Shown piece by piece: positions 22,816 through 33,900 of a stretch of DNA of 64,000 bases (position 1 is the first letter of the stretch; each line of letters opens with the position of its first letter). The DNA comes from Pohlia nutans (taxonomy: Eukaryota; Streptophyta; Bryopsida; Bryales; Mniaceae), in the NCBI GenBank assembly GCA_022496805.1, contig CM040086.1, forward strand, positions 2,482,501 to 2,546,500, in the 5' to 3' direction. The translations under genes were made by a program, and so were the position numbers. The notes under the pieces were generated by a model, which worked only from the letters and a program-made list of their open reading frames with translations, was not told the DNA's origin and searched no databases.

Positions 22816-24000
22816 CTAGTGATATTAGATTCTTATCATGGTGACGTTTCTTTTTTCATTTTTATGAAGGTTAGTTGTTTTTGTTTCCGTATTTGAGTAT
22901 AGAGCATAACATTGAGAATGTACAAGAAACTTAATTATCCTCTGAAAATCTACTTGGTTATTACCCAATCTCAGATACTTAAATTGATCTTAATTCTTAG
23001 GTTGTGTAAGAATTTATGACTTTGCAAAATATAGCAATGCTCAAATTATAGAAAAAGAAAAAGAATGGAAACGGAACAAAAAAATTTGCAGTAGAGATTG
23101 AAGGTAATAGATTTTGATGCCAAAGTTGTTTTTGTTTTTGTATTTGAGTGCAAAGAAAAATGAAAATATGTAAGAAATTCAAGTCTTTGTTGAAAATATA
23201 TGTGATGAATGCCCAATTTTATAACTTTAGATTATATTTTGCTCCAGCTAACAAAGGGAGTATTCACTTTCTACAATCCTAATAGTTATTGGAGGTTTCA
23301 TGTTCTTTATCACACTAAGTCTTGTGAATGTTTAACCCTTTGAGGTGTGAATGATGCACCGATTTCAAAGATGTCTTATGAAATGTTTGATGAATAACAA
23401 AAATGGAGTTGATATACAAATGAGTATACAAAACAAAGTTGTAGATGTCAACGTGTTGATCACACGTACACAATTGGTATTATCATGTTTTTTTATTAAT
23501 ATTTTAAATTAAATTTTCAATGTTTTATTTTAAAATTCAATTAAACATCCTAAACTTAAAAAATTAATTAACATTTTTGTAATGAATTTGGAATAATATG
23601 CATTATGAGATGGTATAATTTCCATCATTTGATTCTACTTAAGTTATTTTGAAAAATCATTTTCAAGATCTCACTATTTGAACTAAGAATGAAACTTGAT
23701 ATAAAAAAATACATATATTTTTAAAAAATCACAATATCTTATTTTGAAAATTCACACTATACAAGTGGTAGTCAACTAGTACAAGAACCAAGAAAAAATT
23801 GAATGGATGAATACTATCAATGTATGTAATCAAGAGGATGATTTGAGTCTGTTCATCGTTCACACAGTTTGTTGGCGCGTCAAAGGATAAAAGCTCATGA
23901 GCAAATTGAATTAACTGAAAACAAAAAAGGAGTTGAGGAGTAATTTGGAGGAGTTGAAGAGGAGTTTCCTCTCTATAATTAAATTTTCTTGACAATCATT

Positions 24001-24160
24001 ATTCTTGAATAGTCCCCATGGTCGGGGCTCTTAGCTTGGGAGAGCAAGTGGGAACTCTCTTCTAGCATTGGGGAGGTCACGAGTTCCACACCTCATGGTG
24101 GCGCAGGGTTTTGCTTTAGATTATTCTCCAACTCACCATAGACTAGTTTTGCCATCTTTT
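24001..24160 (+). repeat. Dispersed repeat with tRNA-promoter-like boxes (SINE-like)
   Basis: The segment CTCTTAGCTTGGGAGAGCA followed about 45 bp later by GGGAGGTCACGAGTTCCA resembles a tRNA A box and B box, as in plant SINEs. A related copy is at 45265-45425. No tRNA cloverleaf can be drawn with confidence. The downstream part resembles the AGAGTTAACC family, so this may be an older member of that family instead. Confidence 0.35.
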
Positions 24161-24202
24161 TGAATTGAAAACAAGTTGAAGGTGAGTACATTAAAAAAGT
24201 TG

Positions 24203-24906
24203 GGCGAGACTATTTTGGTGCCATTTTGACACCAAAAGCTGCATACATGTCATTTTGGTATCATTTTATTTATACTAAGTTGGTATGGAGGTTGGCAACG
24301 AATTATCTTAATTTCATTTCAATGCACCATCATGGCACCATGTTCACATGCCTTGAAGTTCGTGATGTATGAGGCAAATTTCCACTTTGAGACACTCTTT
24401 TTGGTTAATCCTAATACCTCCCAACTGAATATGGGAGTATGAAGTTTTAACGAATGGTCATACTTCTCTTTTAAGAAAAATTTCAATTTCCCCAACCTTT
24501 CTATTGCTTCATCCTCTAGTTCATAGATGATTTGAGATTTCAAAAATCTTCTGTAAAATTACCTATGATTCTGGGCGCTTAGGATGTGCACTAAAGTGAT
24601 AAATCATCTATATAATGCAGTGCCCTACACACGCAAACGCAAGCACTGAAACGGTTTGGCCACTGAAACTGTTGTGGCACTCTAGCACAGTCCAACCTAG
24701 ACTATGCACGTAAGGACTATTCCGCAATTGGAATTCATCAGAAAAGCTGGGCCAGACTATTGTAGTGCCATTTTGACCGCATACAAGTCATTTTAGTGTC
24801 ATTTTATCCATGCTAAGTTGGTATGGAGGTTGGTATCAAATTATCTTAATTGCATTTCAATGCACAATTATGGCACCATATTCACATGCATTGAAGTTCC
24901 TGATGT
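24203..24906. repeat. Pair of about 160-bp direct repeats
   Basis: 24203-24368 and 24748-24906 are diverged direct repeats. Both begin near GGGC(G/C)AGACTATT and share CTAAGTTGGTATGGAGGTTGG and TTTCAATGCAC. The arrangement, 380 bp apart, could be a local duplication or a decayed terminal-repeat retrotransposon in miniature. Confidence 0.5.
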
Positions 24907-26006
24907 TGTGGTGCCGGGTCAAAACAAGCAAGGATTTTTTTGGACAAAATATTGCTAAACATCATTAAGAAAAAACAATTTAGCTTAAAAATGGCCAAAA
25001 ACTATGAAGTTTTTCGCCATAAAACTTTCAAATTAAAAAAATATATCTTGCATGAAATCACCAGAATGTGGATGAAAGTAATACGAAATTATGAATAATA
25101 TATGTGATGTTTTCTAAATGTAAATAATGTAAATAATGTAAATATTTTCTATCCAAATGAGCATGTGGATGAATGTTAAAATATGGAGCACCCATCAATA
25201 AACTTAAGATGGGTCATCTTGATGTCAAAATGACATCAGAATGACATATGTCATGGTGATGTAAAGAATAGTGCCATTTTTATGTTAAAATGATGAAAAT
25301 TTAACATGCCCCAAGTCAAAATGATGTAAACTTAATATGAAATGGTACATGTTAAATTTACATTAGAATGACCTATACCACATGGATGAAGCTTACATCA
25401 AAATGGCACTAATCCCTACATCACTGTGGCATATGTCATTTCGATGTCGTTTTATGACCCTTCTTAAGTTTAGTGATGCCAATATACCATTTTATATCGC
25501 CACTTTGGCACTTCGTGAAAAACGAAAAAAAAATGCTCTGTATCCAAGTGAAACGCACGAGATCCTGTTACTCCTCTTCCGGATATCACCGCCATCTTCG
25601 ATCTCTATACCCGGATCGGCCGTGAGCCTTCATCGTTGCGCCCTGCACTGTCACCACCTCGTTTGATAAGACCAGCTTGGTCTCTTCTGATGAGAATTGG
25701 GTGATCCTGTTCGGGTTTTTGGTTTTGCGGTTTCGGTCCTTGTGATTATGAGGAGTATTCTTCTCCTTTTTCTCGCTCAATTGCAGTTCAAGCACGCCTC
25801 CTCTTCTCAACTGACACCAAACCTCAGCAGGAAACACGCACTGAATCAAGCTGATCAGTGGTAATCGAGATTTTAGGGTTTCGAGGTAGACGTTCTTGCG
25901 GTGGAAATCATACTTTTACGGAGGATGATTGCAATGCGCTAGTGTTATCAAGAATTTTCTTTTTCTTTTTTCGGTTTGAGAATCGTCTTCGTTAGTTTTA
26001 GCAGCG

Positions 26007-29000
26007 ATGGCGGCCGTGGTGGTGACATCGAGCACGGCTGTCGGGGTGGGGATGAGGAGGGACGTAGGCCCTTGCTCTTCTTCGTCCACTGCGAGGCTGC
26101 CGCACCAGGTGCTCGTGACGAGCCGGAAGAATTTGGTACGTGTGTGAATTCTTAACCCTAATGTACTCGGTTGGCGCAATTGCGTTCTCACTTTGAATGG
26201 GAGAAGGTAACCACACCTCATTGATACATTTTTAGAATGGTTAGCTTTCTCAAATATTCTTCAAAGAGGATTCCAACGCAACAAAGAATTCATATGCAAA
26301 TGATACAAGGGTTCAAGGTTTTATCGGTAGATGATCTAAACCAACACAAGTTTCGATGTTGAGGTGGTGCACATTCTCAAAATCAAGATTTTGAAGTGTG
26401 GAGGTGGAGGTACCTTTTTCTTTTCCTGTGTGGAGTCAAGTTGCCTCCCCTGTCTCTCTCAAGGAAAAATTATCGTGAGCATAGTTCATTGGTTTATATG
26501 TTATTTTGATACCATATGCAGAAGTTGGGGTAGTTTTAAAGTTTTTTTGATAGATGGTCTTATACTAACACTTAGAATCATGTTTGGATGTTCTGCGTTC
26601 TCCTTATCAATATGTACTTATTGATTTAGATTTTAGGGGGCAATTTGGGTCACTGGCAATTATGGTTGTCCCTATCTTACCTCTCTTGTCGTACCTCTGC
26701 TTCACGAATACCTCCATGACAGAGTAGTTTTTTCTTTTTAGGCATTGCGGCGCATGTTTACTGTTTGGCAACTTTAGAGGATGTAATGCTTGTTTGTTCT
26801 AACGAGAGGATACTATTTTGTCCAAATTTTAGCATTTTCAGTAATAGGTAGGAGCGTCCTTGCATTGGGAGATCACTAGGGGTTGTCACACCTTCTTCTC
26901 CCCATTCTCAATCTTCAGAGAATGAGGACGTGTCACTCTCTCTTTGAATTGCGAAACGCCCATTCTCTGAAGATTGAGAAGTTTCATTCTTCTCCTCCAA
27001 GGGTGAAAGAATGGGCGTGAAGACTGTTTCGCGTGCAAAGTTTTCACCGTTCTCCTGCAAACTGCGAAGTTTTCTTCGTTCTCCTTTTCACCTGCAAACT
27101 GACTGATTGTGCTTGACTGACTGACTGATCGTGTGAATAGAGCATGCTTTATTACCAGAGAAATCATTCTCATTTTCCACATGGCAGAAAAGGGGAGTCA
27201 CACCTTCTTCATGGAGAAGGGCCTGTATTGGCTCCTCTTTGCTCTCCAGACCTTCTCAATCTTGAGGGTTTGATTCTCGGAGAAGGTGTGACAACCCCTA
27301 CTATAGAGCGATCACTTTGGGTACTACAAGAGCCAAACTCTTGATATCAAACTTTGATCACTATTTATGAATTTCTTATGCTATCATCCTAGGAGGTTTA
27401 GACCATTATAACTGACAATGGACAACCCCATGAATTTCTATGTAAGCATAGACATTTGGTCAAGTCATGCTTACATCCAACTCGCTAATTGAAGGCTAAC
27501 CAAGTGTTGATTGGAAGAGATGATTTGCTGTTGGTAACAAGGGTCGGTATAGGAGACAAGATCAGGTCCCTAACGATTTTTAAGTATCCTCTACTAGATT
27601 GGATTGAGTTTTTTTAAGAAAAGTAGTCAAATTTTGGAATCTACAGATGTGGAGTCCCACCTTCCCTAGTGGTTATTACCAGTGTTGGATTCATATGCCA
27701 TCTTTCTACAATGAAACCTTGGACAATGGTTCATTCTAAATACCTGTTTGAGGTCCAATGTTTCTCATAATGACTCTAATTCATTCATTTCACTGAGAAC
27801 TTGTTTGAGGTCCAATGTTTCTCATAATGACTATAATTCATTCATTTCATTGAGAACTGTGTAATACCAGTACAACACTGGTTATTACGCATCAACCGGT
27901 GTAACAGTTAATCCCTACCGCGGATTCAAATCCTTCTTTCTAGCTTTTAACAAATACAAATAATCTCCATTTCAGCCTGTTCTGAACCGTGTGTTGGTGG
28001 GGATTGTGAGCAGGTAGTTTGTATGGCACATCCGAGGCGTGTGAAGATGGTGCAGCAGCAGATACATAGGGAGTTAGCTGATATGCTTTTACATGACACC
28101 GTGCTGCAACAGGCTATTGTTCCAGAGTCTGGTCTCGGTGCCGATATGTATTTGTCGTCTATGGCCACTATCAGCGATGTCGAAATTTCTAAAGACTTGC
28201 AGGTTGTTTTTCTCGTCGCTTCTTTCTTTGATGTTTTTGAAGCATGGGTTTGTACAGTACCAGACATTTGGGTTAAAGGACTGTGGCGTTAGCAATCTAT
28301 GAGGTTAATTCTCAATGAAGTCATCAACCTATCCGTGGTTTTGAAATGACGAGTTCATTTGATCATATTGTGAAAACTATCATTCAAATGGGGTTAAATT
28401 TGATATCACTAGAATCAGTGAAATACATTGCTTATGTTGGTGAGAAATAGGCCAAACTGAAAAAACCAAAGTCTCTATATGTCCTACTTGAATTTGCTAA
28501 AAAAAAAATACATGAGGCTCAATTTGAGGTTCTTGGTCCTTTTGGAGTTAAAATGTGCCTGGAGGAACCTTTTTTTCCTCTCCTGGCAGAGAGACTCATC
28601 ACTTGAATGCGTGCAGGTTGCGAAGGTTTTTATTTCTATTTATGGGGATGAAAGAGAGCAGGAGATAGCTTTGGAAGGACTGAAATCAAAAGCCAAATAC
28701 GTACGCATGGGTTTGGGCAAGCGGATGAGTTTACGTATGACTCCAGAGGTTCGCTTTGTGAAAGATGAGTCCTTGGAAAGAGGAAGCAGAGTAAGTTTCT
28801 TTTTCCCCTTAACTTCAATGCACTAACTTCAGATTGCAGATGTAAAAGCAACAAGCTTGAGATAACAAGAAACCCTACACCTTGATCATTGCAGCAATTG
28901 GTTTTTCATTCACTTTTCCTCCTTTTTTTCAATCACTTTTCCTCCTTTTTTTTCAATGTTGATTCACACTAGTCCAAGTAATAAGAATGAGCATGAAGAG

Positions 29001-29650
29001 GTGGCGCTTGCATGGCTCCTATGCTTCATGCTAAAAATATTGGGATAACAAAGTTTCAAACTATTGAACACTTGTTGCATCATATGCATCATGCAATGGA
29101 TTATTTAAGCTTGTTGCTCTGATATGTTCAATCTAAAGTGGCCTTCCACGCGAAGCGGTACCTTATTCTATTATATAGCATTTCCTCTGGCCAGCTCGTA
29201 GCACTAGCACAAACTCATGGCATTTTTGTCTGCTAGGTTGTTATGCTGATATGTTCTTCTTGAATAGGTCTTTGCTCAGGTCCCTACTATTCACTTAGCC
29301 TCTTTTAGATTGATATACATTTGATGAGTTGCTAAATTTGCGATTGGATTGTTCAGGTACTGGATCTTCTCGACAGGGTGAAGCAGGACCGGGAACGGAA
29401 GGAGAGTGGGGATATTTCTCCAAGCCAGCTCATGACTGCTGTAGATGACGATGATGATTTTGATCTAGATTTCGAAGAGAAGGATGAAACGCCCATTGCT
29501 TCTAAACCGAAAAAGAAGACGAAATCCAAAGGGCCTTCCAAAGCTGCTGCCAAAAAAGTAGCAGCAGACGATGAGGAGGTTGATTGGGATGATGAGGAAT
29601 TTAGGGATCTTGATTTTAATGACGATGAGAACATCATATTCATCAAGTAA
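26007..29650 (+). CDS. RBF1: Ribosome-binding factor A, chloroplastic
   Basis: RbfA binds the small ribosomal subunit and assists 16S rRNA 5'-end maturation; in plants it acts in the plastid. Exons are 26007-26135, 28014-28202, 28617-28790 and 29357-29650, all phase 0, giving about 261 aa. Residues 1-43 (MAAVVVTSSTAVGVG..., Ser/Thr/Ala-rich, then Arg/Lys) look like a transit peptide, followed by VVCMAHPRRVKMV. Residues about 47-165 carry the RbfA KH-like fold signature: RV..VQQQIHRELADML, TISDVEISKDLQ, KSKAKYVRMGLGKRM and RMTPEVRFVKDESLERGS. The C terminus adds an acidic-basic-acidic tail (DDDDDFDLDFEEKDE, KPKKKTKSKG, DEEVDWDDEEFRD). An alternative exon border (donor 26140, acceptor 27976) is also in frame and adds about 14 residues; its acceptor has the better pyrimidine tract. 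Intron 1 contains a TA-flanked MITE. Confidence 0.9.
26879..27298. mobile_element. TA-flanked MITE (Tc1/mariner-like) in RbfA intron 1
   Basis: The ends GGGGTTGTCACACCTTCT and AGAAGGTGTGACAACCCC are inverted repeats, with TA on both outer sides (26877-26878, 27299-27300). The 420-bp interior contains several further inverted CTTCTCC/GGAGAAG blocks and no gene. The TA duplication points to the Tc1/mariner superfamily. Confidence 0.75.
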
Positions 29651-30990
29651 ATTTATTTATTTTTCCTTTACGTGTTCATCCGGTAAATGTTTTTCAGTCC
29701 CTTGCGCTCTTTGTCAGTTTCCCTCAGCTTGATATTCTCTATTTGATGGCGGTTGAATACCGGTATCCAGAGCTATGCCCTGAATTTTAAATGGATGCTT
29801 GGGAAGAAGTATAGGGTATCAACTCCATTTCTGACTGCGTTTGTTTTATCACTAACCCTGTGCACTACCGGTACCCAAAGTGTCAAAAACAAACACCCTT
29901 ACTGAGATTATGACATTCTTGAAGGTCATAGAAAGATTACTGGAATATCCCTCTCAAAGATACAAGTGCAGAATTGAATCCAATATTTCAGTGATTGTCA
30001 TGCCACGTTGGATGATGACTCACAACTCAGAACTTCTTGAACCAGCCGAAAATGGAAAGAAGTGGGCACGGCCTTCAGTTATGCGTAAGATGACCTCTTC
30101 ACAATTTTCTGTCGGAGATTCATTCACAACCTCTCTTCTCTCTTGATCAATAAAAAGTTCCTTTGTCGACTATTCTATAATCTTCCTTCATCACGTTGTC
30201 GGAAACACAAACCCTTGATCATCAAAAACAGAACTCTCAGAATCCCTGGTCCACCGCAACAAACAACCATTCGGAAAAAAAAAACAAAAAAAAAAAAACT
30301 GCCAAACCACTTAGAATAGAGCTCACAACCCACCAAAGAAGAACTCACTCAGACGGAAGACGGAACCACAGACTCGCTCAGAACACAGCGCTGGAAGAGA
30401 CCTTGATAGCGGGCCAAGTGATCTCTCAAATGCGAAAAGAAAAGTATCTACGTCAGGTAAGGTAACCCTACAAGGGACTGAAACCTTGTGGAAATAAGGA
30501 GACGAGACTCAAGTTACAGACTTCTGGTTAACCCCTAAAGGACCAAGAAGCCCAATTGGACCTCAATGGTTTTTTCAGTAGGTTCTACATGAATTTCCTT
30601 ACATTCAAATTTGTTTGTTTTTTGATCAACACATGCATTGTTCTTCACTGATTCTAGAGACATAAAATTTGGTCCCATCTGAATTATAATTTTTACAATA
30701 TGATCAATTGAATTTGTCATTTTAAAACCATGAATCCTTGGTCTTTTAAGGGTTAACTACTTTACCCTTGCTTGGGTTCAGAGAGGGATATAAAGAAACA
30801 ATAAGTAAAAAAGAAAAGCCAAGAAGGTAGTTGGCGCAGGCAGCCTCCTCCGCTATGCTGTGCATATATTTGCATGGCGAAGCCAAGGTCTCCGTCTCCC
30901 TGTCTCCATGAAGGATCAACACAGTAGTGTTGCAATTGCGCGGTGTGTTCCAGTTTGGATTTGGGAGCCCAAGGGGACTGAGCATCATCA
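29651..30990. other. Spacer between RbfA and TFIIS
   Basis: Likely contains the RbfA 3' UTR and the TFIIS promoter. The only clear element is the TTAA-flanked MITE at 30532-30752. The open frames at 29880-30465 lack protein character (Lys/Asn-rich, A-tract driven) and were not called. Confidence 0.5.
30532..30752. mobile_element. piggyBac-like MITE flanked by TTAA
   Basis: CCCCTAAAGGACCAAG at the left and CTTGGTCTTTTAAGGG at the right are inverted repeats, flanked by TTAA at 30528-30531 and 30753-30756. It is 221 bp and non-coding, about 240 bp upstream of the TFIIS start codon. Related fragments occur at about 6945, 20105, 28330, 33560 and 56460-56590. Confidence 0.8.
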
Positions 30991-33900
30991 ATGGCAGAGG
31001 CGGAGCTGCTGGAGTTGTTTGAAAGAGCCAGCAAAGCGGCCCGGAGGGCAGAGTGTATTGTTGACAAAGATGATGGACACGGCATGGATGCCAGTGAAGA
31101 GGCTCGCTGCACTGATGCATTGCACGCCATCGCCGCCCTGGACATCTCCACTTCCCTCCTCTTGTCCACTCAGGTCACTTACCCTTCATGCATTGCAAAC
31201 TGGGCTTCAAAACTCTTAACTTTCTAATACAAAACAATGTCATAATGTTGTCATATTACTTCATGCACTACAAGAAAACTGGTCGCTTCTCATTGCTATT
31301 TTGAGCCATTCCAGAGTTCGTGAGTGCTTTTGGTCACATAGGACAAGGGTTTCTTTGGTGAAAAGCGACGGGTTTGCTTGTAGTGCTATTTTGTAGTTTT
31401 CTTTGTCATTAAGAGGCGCCAAGCGGTGTTAAACAAACAATGTCACAATGTCCTAATACAAAACAATGTCATAATGTTGTCATATTACTTCATACACTAC
31501 AAGAAAATTGGTTGCTTCTCATTGCTATTTTGAGCCATTCCAGAGTTCGTGAGTGCTTTTGGTCACATAGGACAAGGGTTTCTTTGGTGAAAAGCGACGG
31601 GTTTGCTTGTAGTGTTACTTTGTAGTTTTCTTAGTCATTTAGAAGTGCCAAGCGGTGTGTTTAATCAATCTTGGCCATTTTTTGTGCACTGCAAAATGTG
31701 CACTTTTTCAATGATCTTAAAGCAGGTAGATTGGACGATCTCTCGATTTTTGTCACAATTCAGCACCTATTATTTTACTTCACTCCACTGCTGCACAGGA
31801 TTCCGTTATTCCATGAAGCTTAAAACAGAGCATGCAAAAATGAGTGATTGTCATTAGTGGGGTTCAGAGTAGTTACGAGTAATGTCTAATGTTGAGTGCT
31901 TCCAATGTTGGAATACTCTACCAAAAAAGGGTACATTGTTTTCGACACTTTAGTATTGAGAAACAATTTTATTTGTGTTGATAATAAGTGTAAAAAACAA
32001 CACCCTATTTTGGTTGTAATAGTAGGACCAAAAGTGATAGAAACTTCCAGACTCAATTTTTTAATAGAAGAAGGTGACTCTTCACTGTTTGAAAGCATGA
32101 AGATGAGTCTGCAATCACCAAGCATGAATATATTAAGTTTTAAAATCGTTCGCCACCAACTTCCATGTGGAAGAGTCGTGGAAGAAAGAAAATGCACCAC
32201 ATCCCAAGAACAAAATGACTACTCTGAAATCCACAATTGCATGACAACTCTCTAAAATTTCTTTTCAGTGTACGTAAATTCAACAATTGTATGAAAACTC
32301 TCAAGTTTCTGAATACAATGAGCGTAACTAACTTCCCAGTCAAGTGAAGATGGCATCACTACACTAAATAGGTAGATTAGTGTTAGATACACTAATTTAC
32401 ATAAACATGTTGTAAGTTTTACTGTTGACCAATCTTTTTACCCTCTATATTGTTCAAGATGGGGATCATTCAATAGTATTGGAATCAATGTCTTTGGTAA
32501 ATTTTTTTGTCGAGAGTAAAAATCTATAATACTTTCAAATCTTATAATTATCTAACACTAATCTACCTATTTAGTGTAGTAACAGACCTGTCGTTTTTCA
32601 TTTAACAGAAAATAGTGGTTGAATATTATGCTTATATTTTTGTCATCTTGTGACCAAAACCACTCACCATCACTTACACAGCCCACCTAACCTAGCATGA
32701 TTTCATTCCTTTTTCATTCCTTTTTCAATTATAGTAAGTGAAAAGCAACACATTTCCTACGAGTGCATGCAGGTCGGCAAGCGGTTGAGGAAGCTGACCA
32801 AGCATTCATCCATGAAAATCTCCAAGTCAGCACAAGACCTGTTGGAGAATTGGAGAAAGGTGGTATCCACGGAAGCCAATGCTTCCAAAAGCAACAATAT
32901 TCCAGCCTCGAAGAAAACATCCTCGCCTGCAGTCCCACCTCCAATACCCGCAGTAGCCAAGACCGTGCAAGTGAAGAGCACCAAAGTGACACAAATCAAG
33001 ATGGAGGTCAAAGTGACCAAGAGCATTGTCAACAACAACAATGCGGTGCCACCGAAAGCAGGTGAGATCCAGTGAATTTTTTTGTCAGGAGAGAGTTTAG
33101 CATTTTTGCTTGAAGAGCAATCCAGGCACCTGTCGCTTTTCATTCCTCATTTTGTGAAAATGCTGAACAATGGTTGAATATTATGTTAATATTTTTGTCT
33201 TCTTGTGACCAAAATCACTCACCAGCACTCACACAACCCATGTGCATGGCAAGGTTTCATTCCTTTTTCATTTATAGTAAGTGAAAGACAACACATTTCC
33301 TACTAGTGAGGCTACTTGGATGCTCTTTTCATATTAATATATAGGTAATATCATGATAATACACATGTGCTACCTGGGTGATACCTAGGTTTAAAGAAGC
33401 TACACATCTTGACCCCATGTAGGTTATCTGACTATTATTCCTTCTTTCTACAAAAATCCTTTGTATCAAGTAGCCAACCCAAAATTTTATTGACTAATAT
33501 TAGCAACAGAAAAACCATTGGTACTGAGAATCTGAGTTACTAGGGTCCATTTAACCCAAGGATTCATGGTTTTAAAATGACAAATTCAATTGATCATATT
33601 GTGAAAAAAATAATTCAGACGGGACTAAAATTTATATTTGTAGAATTAGTGAAAAACAATGTATGTGTTGGTCAATAAGCAAACAAATTTGAAGAAAAGG
33701 AAGTCCATGTCAAACCTACTCAAAACTACTAAAATAACATGAGGTCCAATTTAAGCTTCTTGGTTAAATCAGTAAAATCCGGGTAAATGTCTGTTTTATG
33801 AAAAGTGGGATTATTGGTGACCCAGGTGAGAAGGTGAGCATGGTATCAAGCAGCACGGTGTCGTCCAGTTGTGTAGCGGAGTATACACCAGAGATAGGGG

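Larger units (their letters stand above)
21548..26006. other. Spacer between the CFAP77-like gene and RbfA
   Basis: AT-rich repeat-bearing sequence up to about 25480. It includes a piggyBac-like start (TTTAACCCTTTGAGG) near 23333. From about 25550 the base composition rises and pyrimidine-rich tracts appear, as expected for the promoter and leader of RbfA. No other gene is supported. Confidence 0.5.

Noticed and set aside
24040..24100. Functional tRNA gene
   Set aside because: Only A-box and B-box-like strings are present. The stems do not pair into a cloverleaf and the segment is repeated elsewhere.
29880..30465. Two forward open frames between RbfA and TFIIS as small genes
   Set aside because: Low-complexity Lys/Asn-rich translations driven by A tracts, with no splice or family support.
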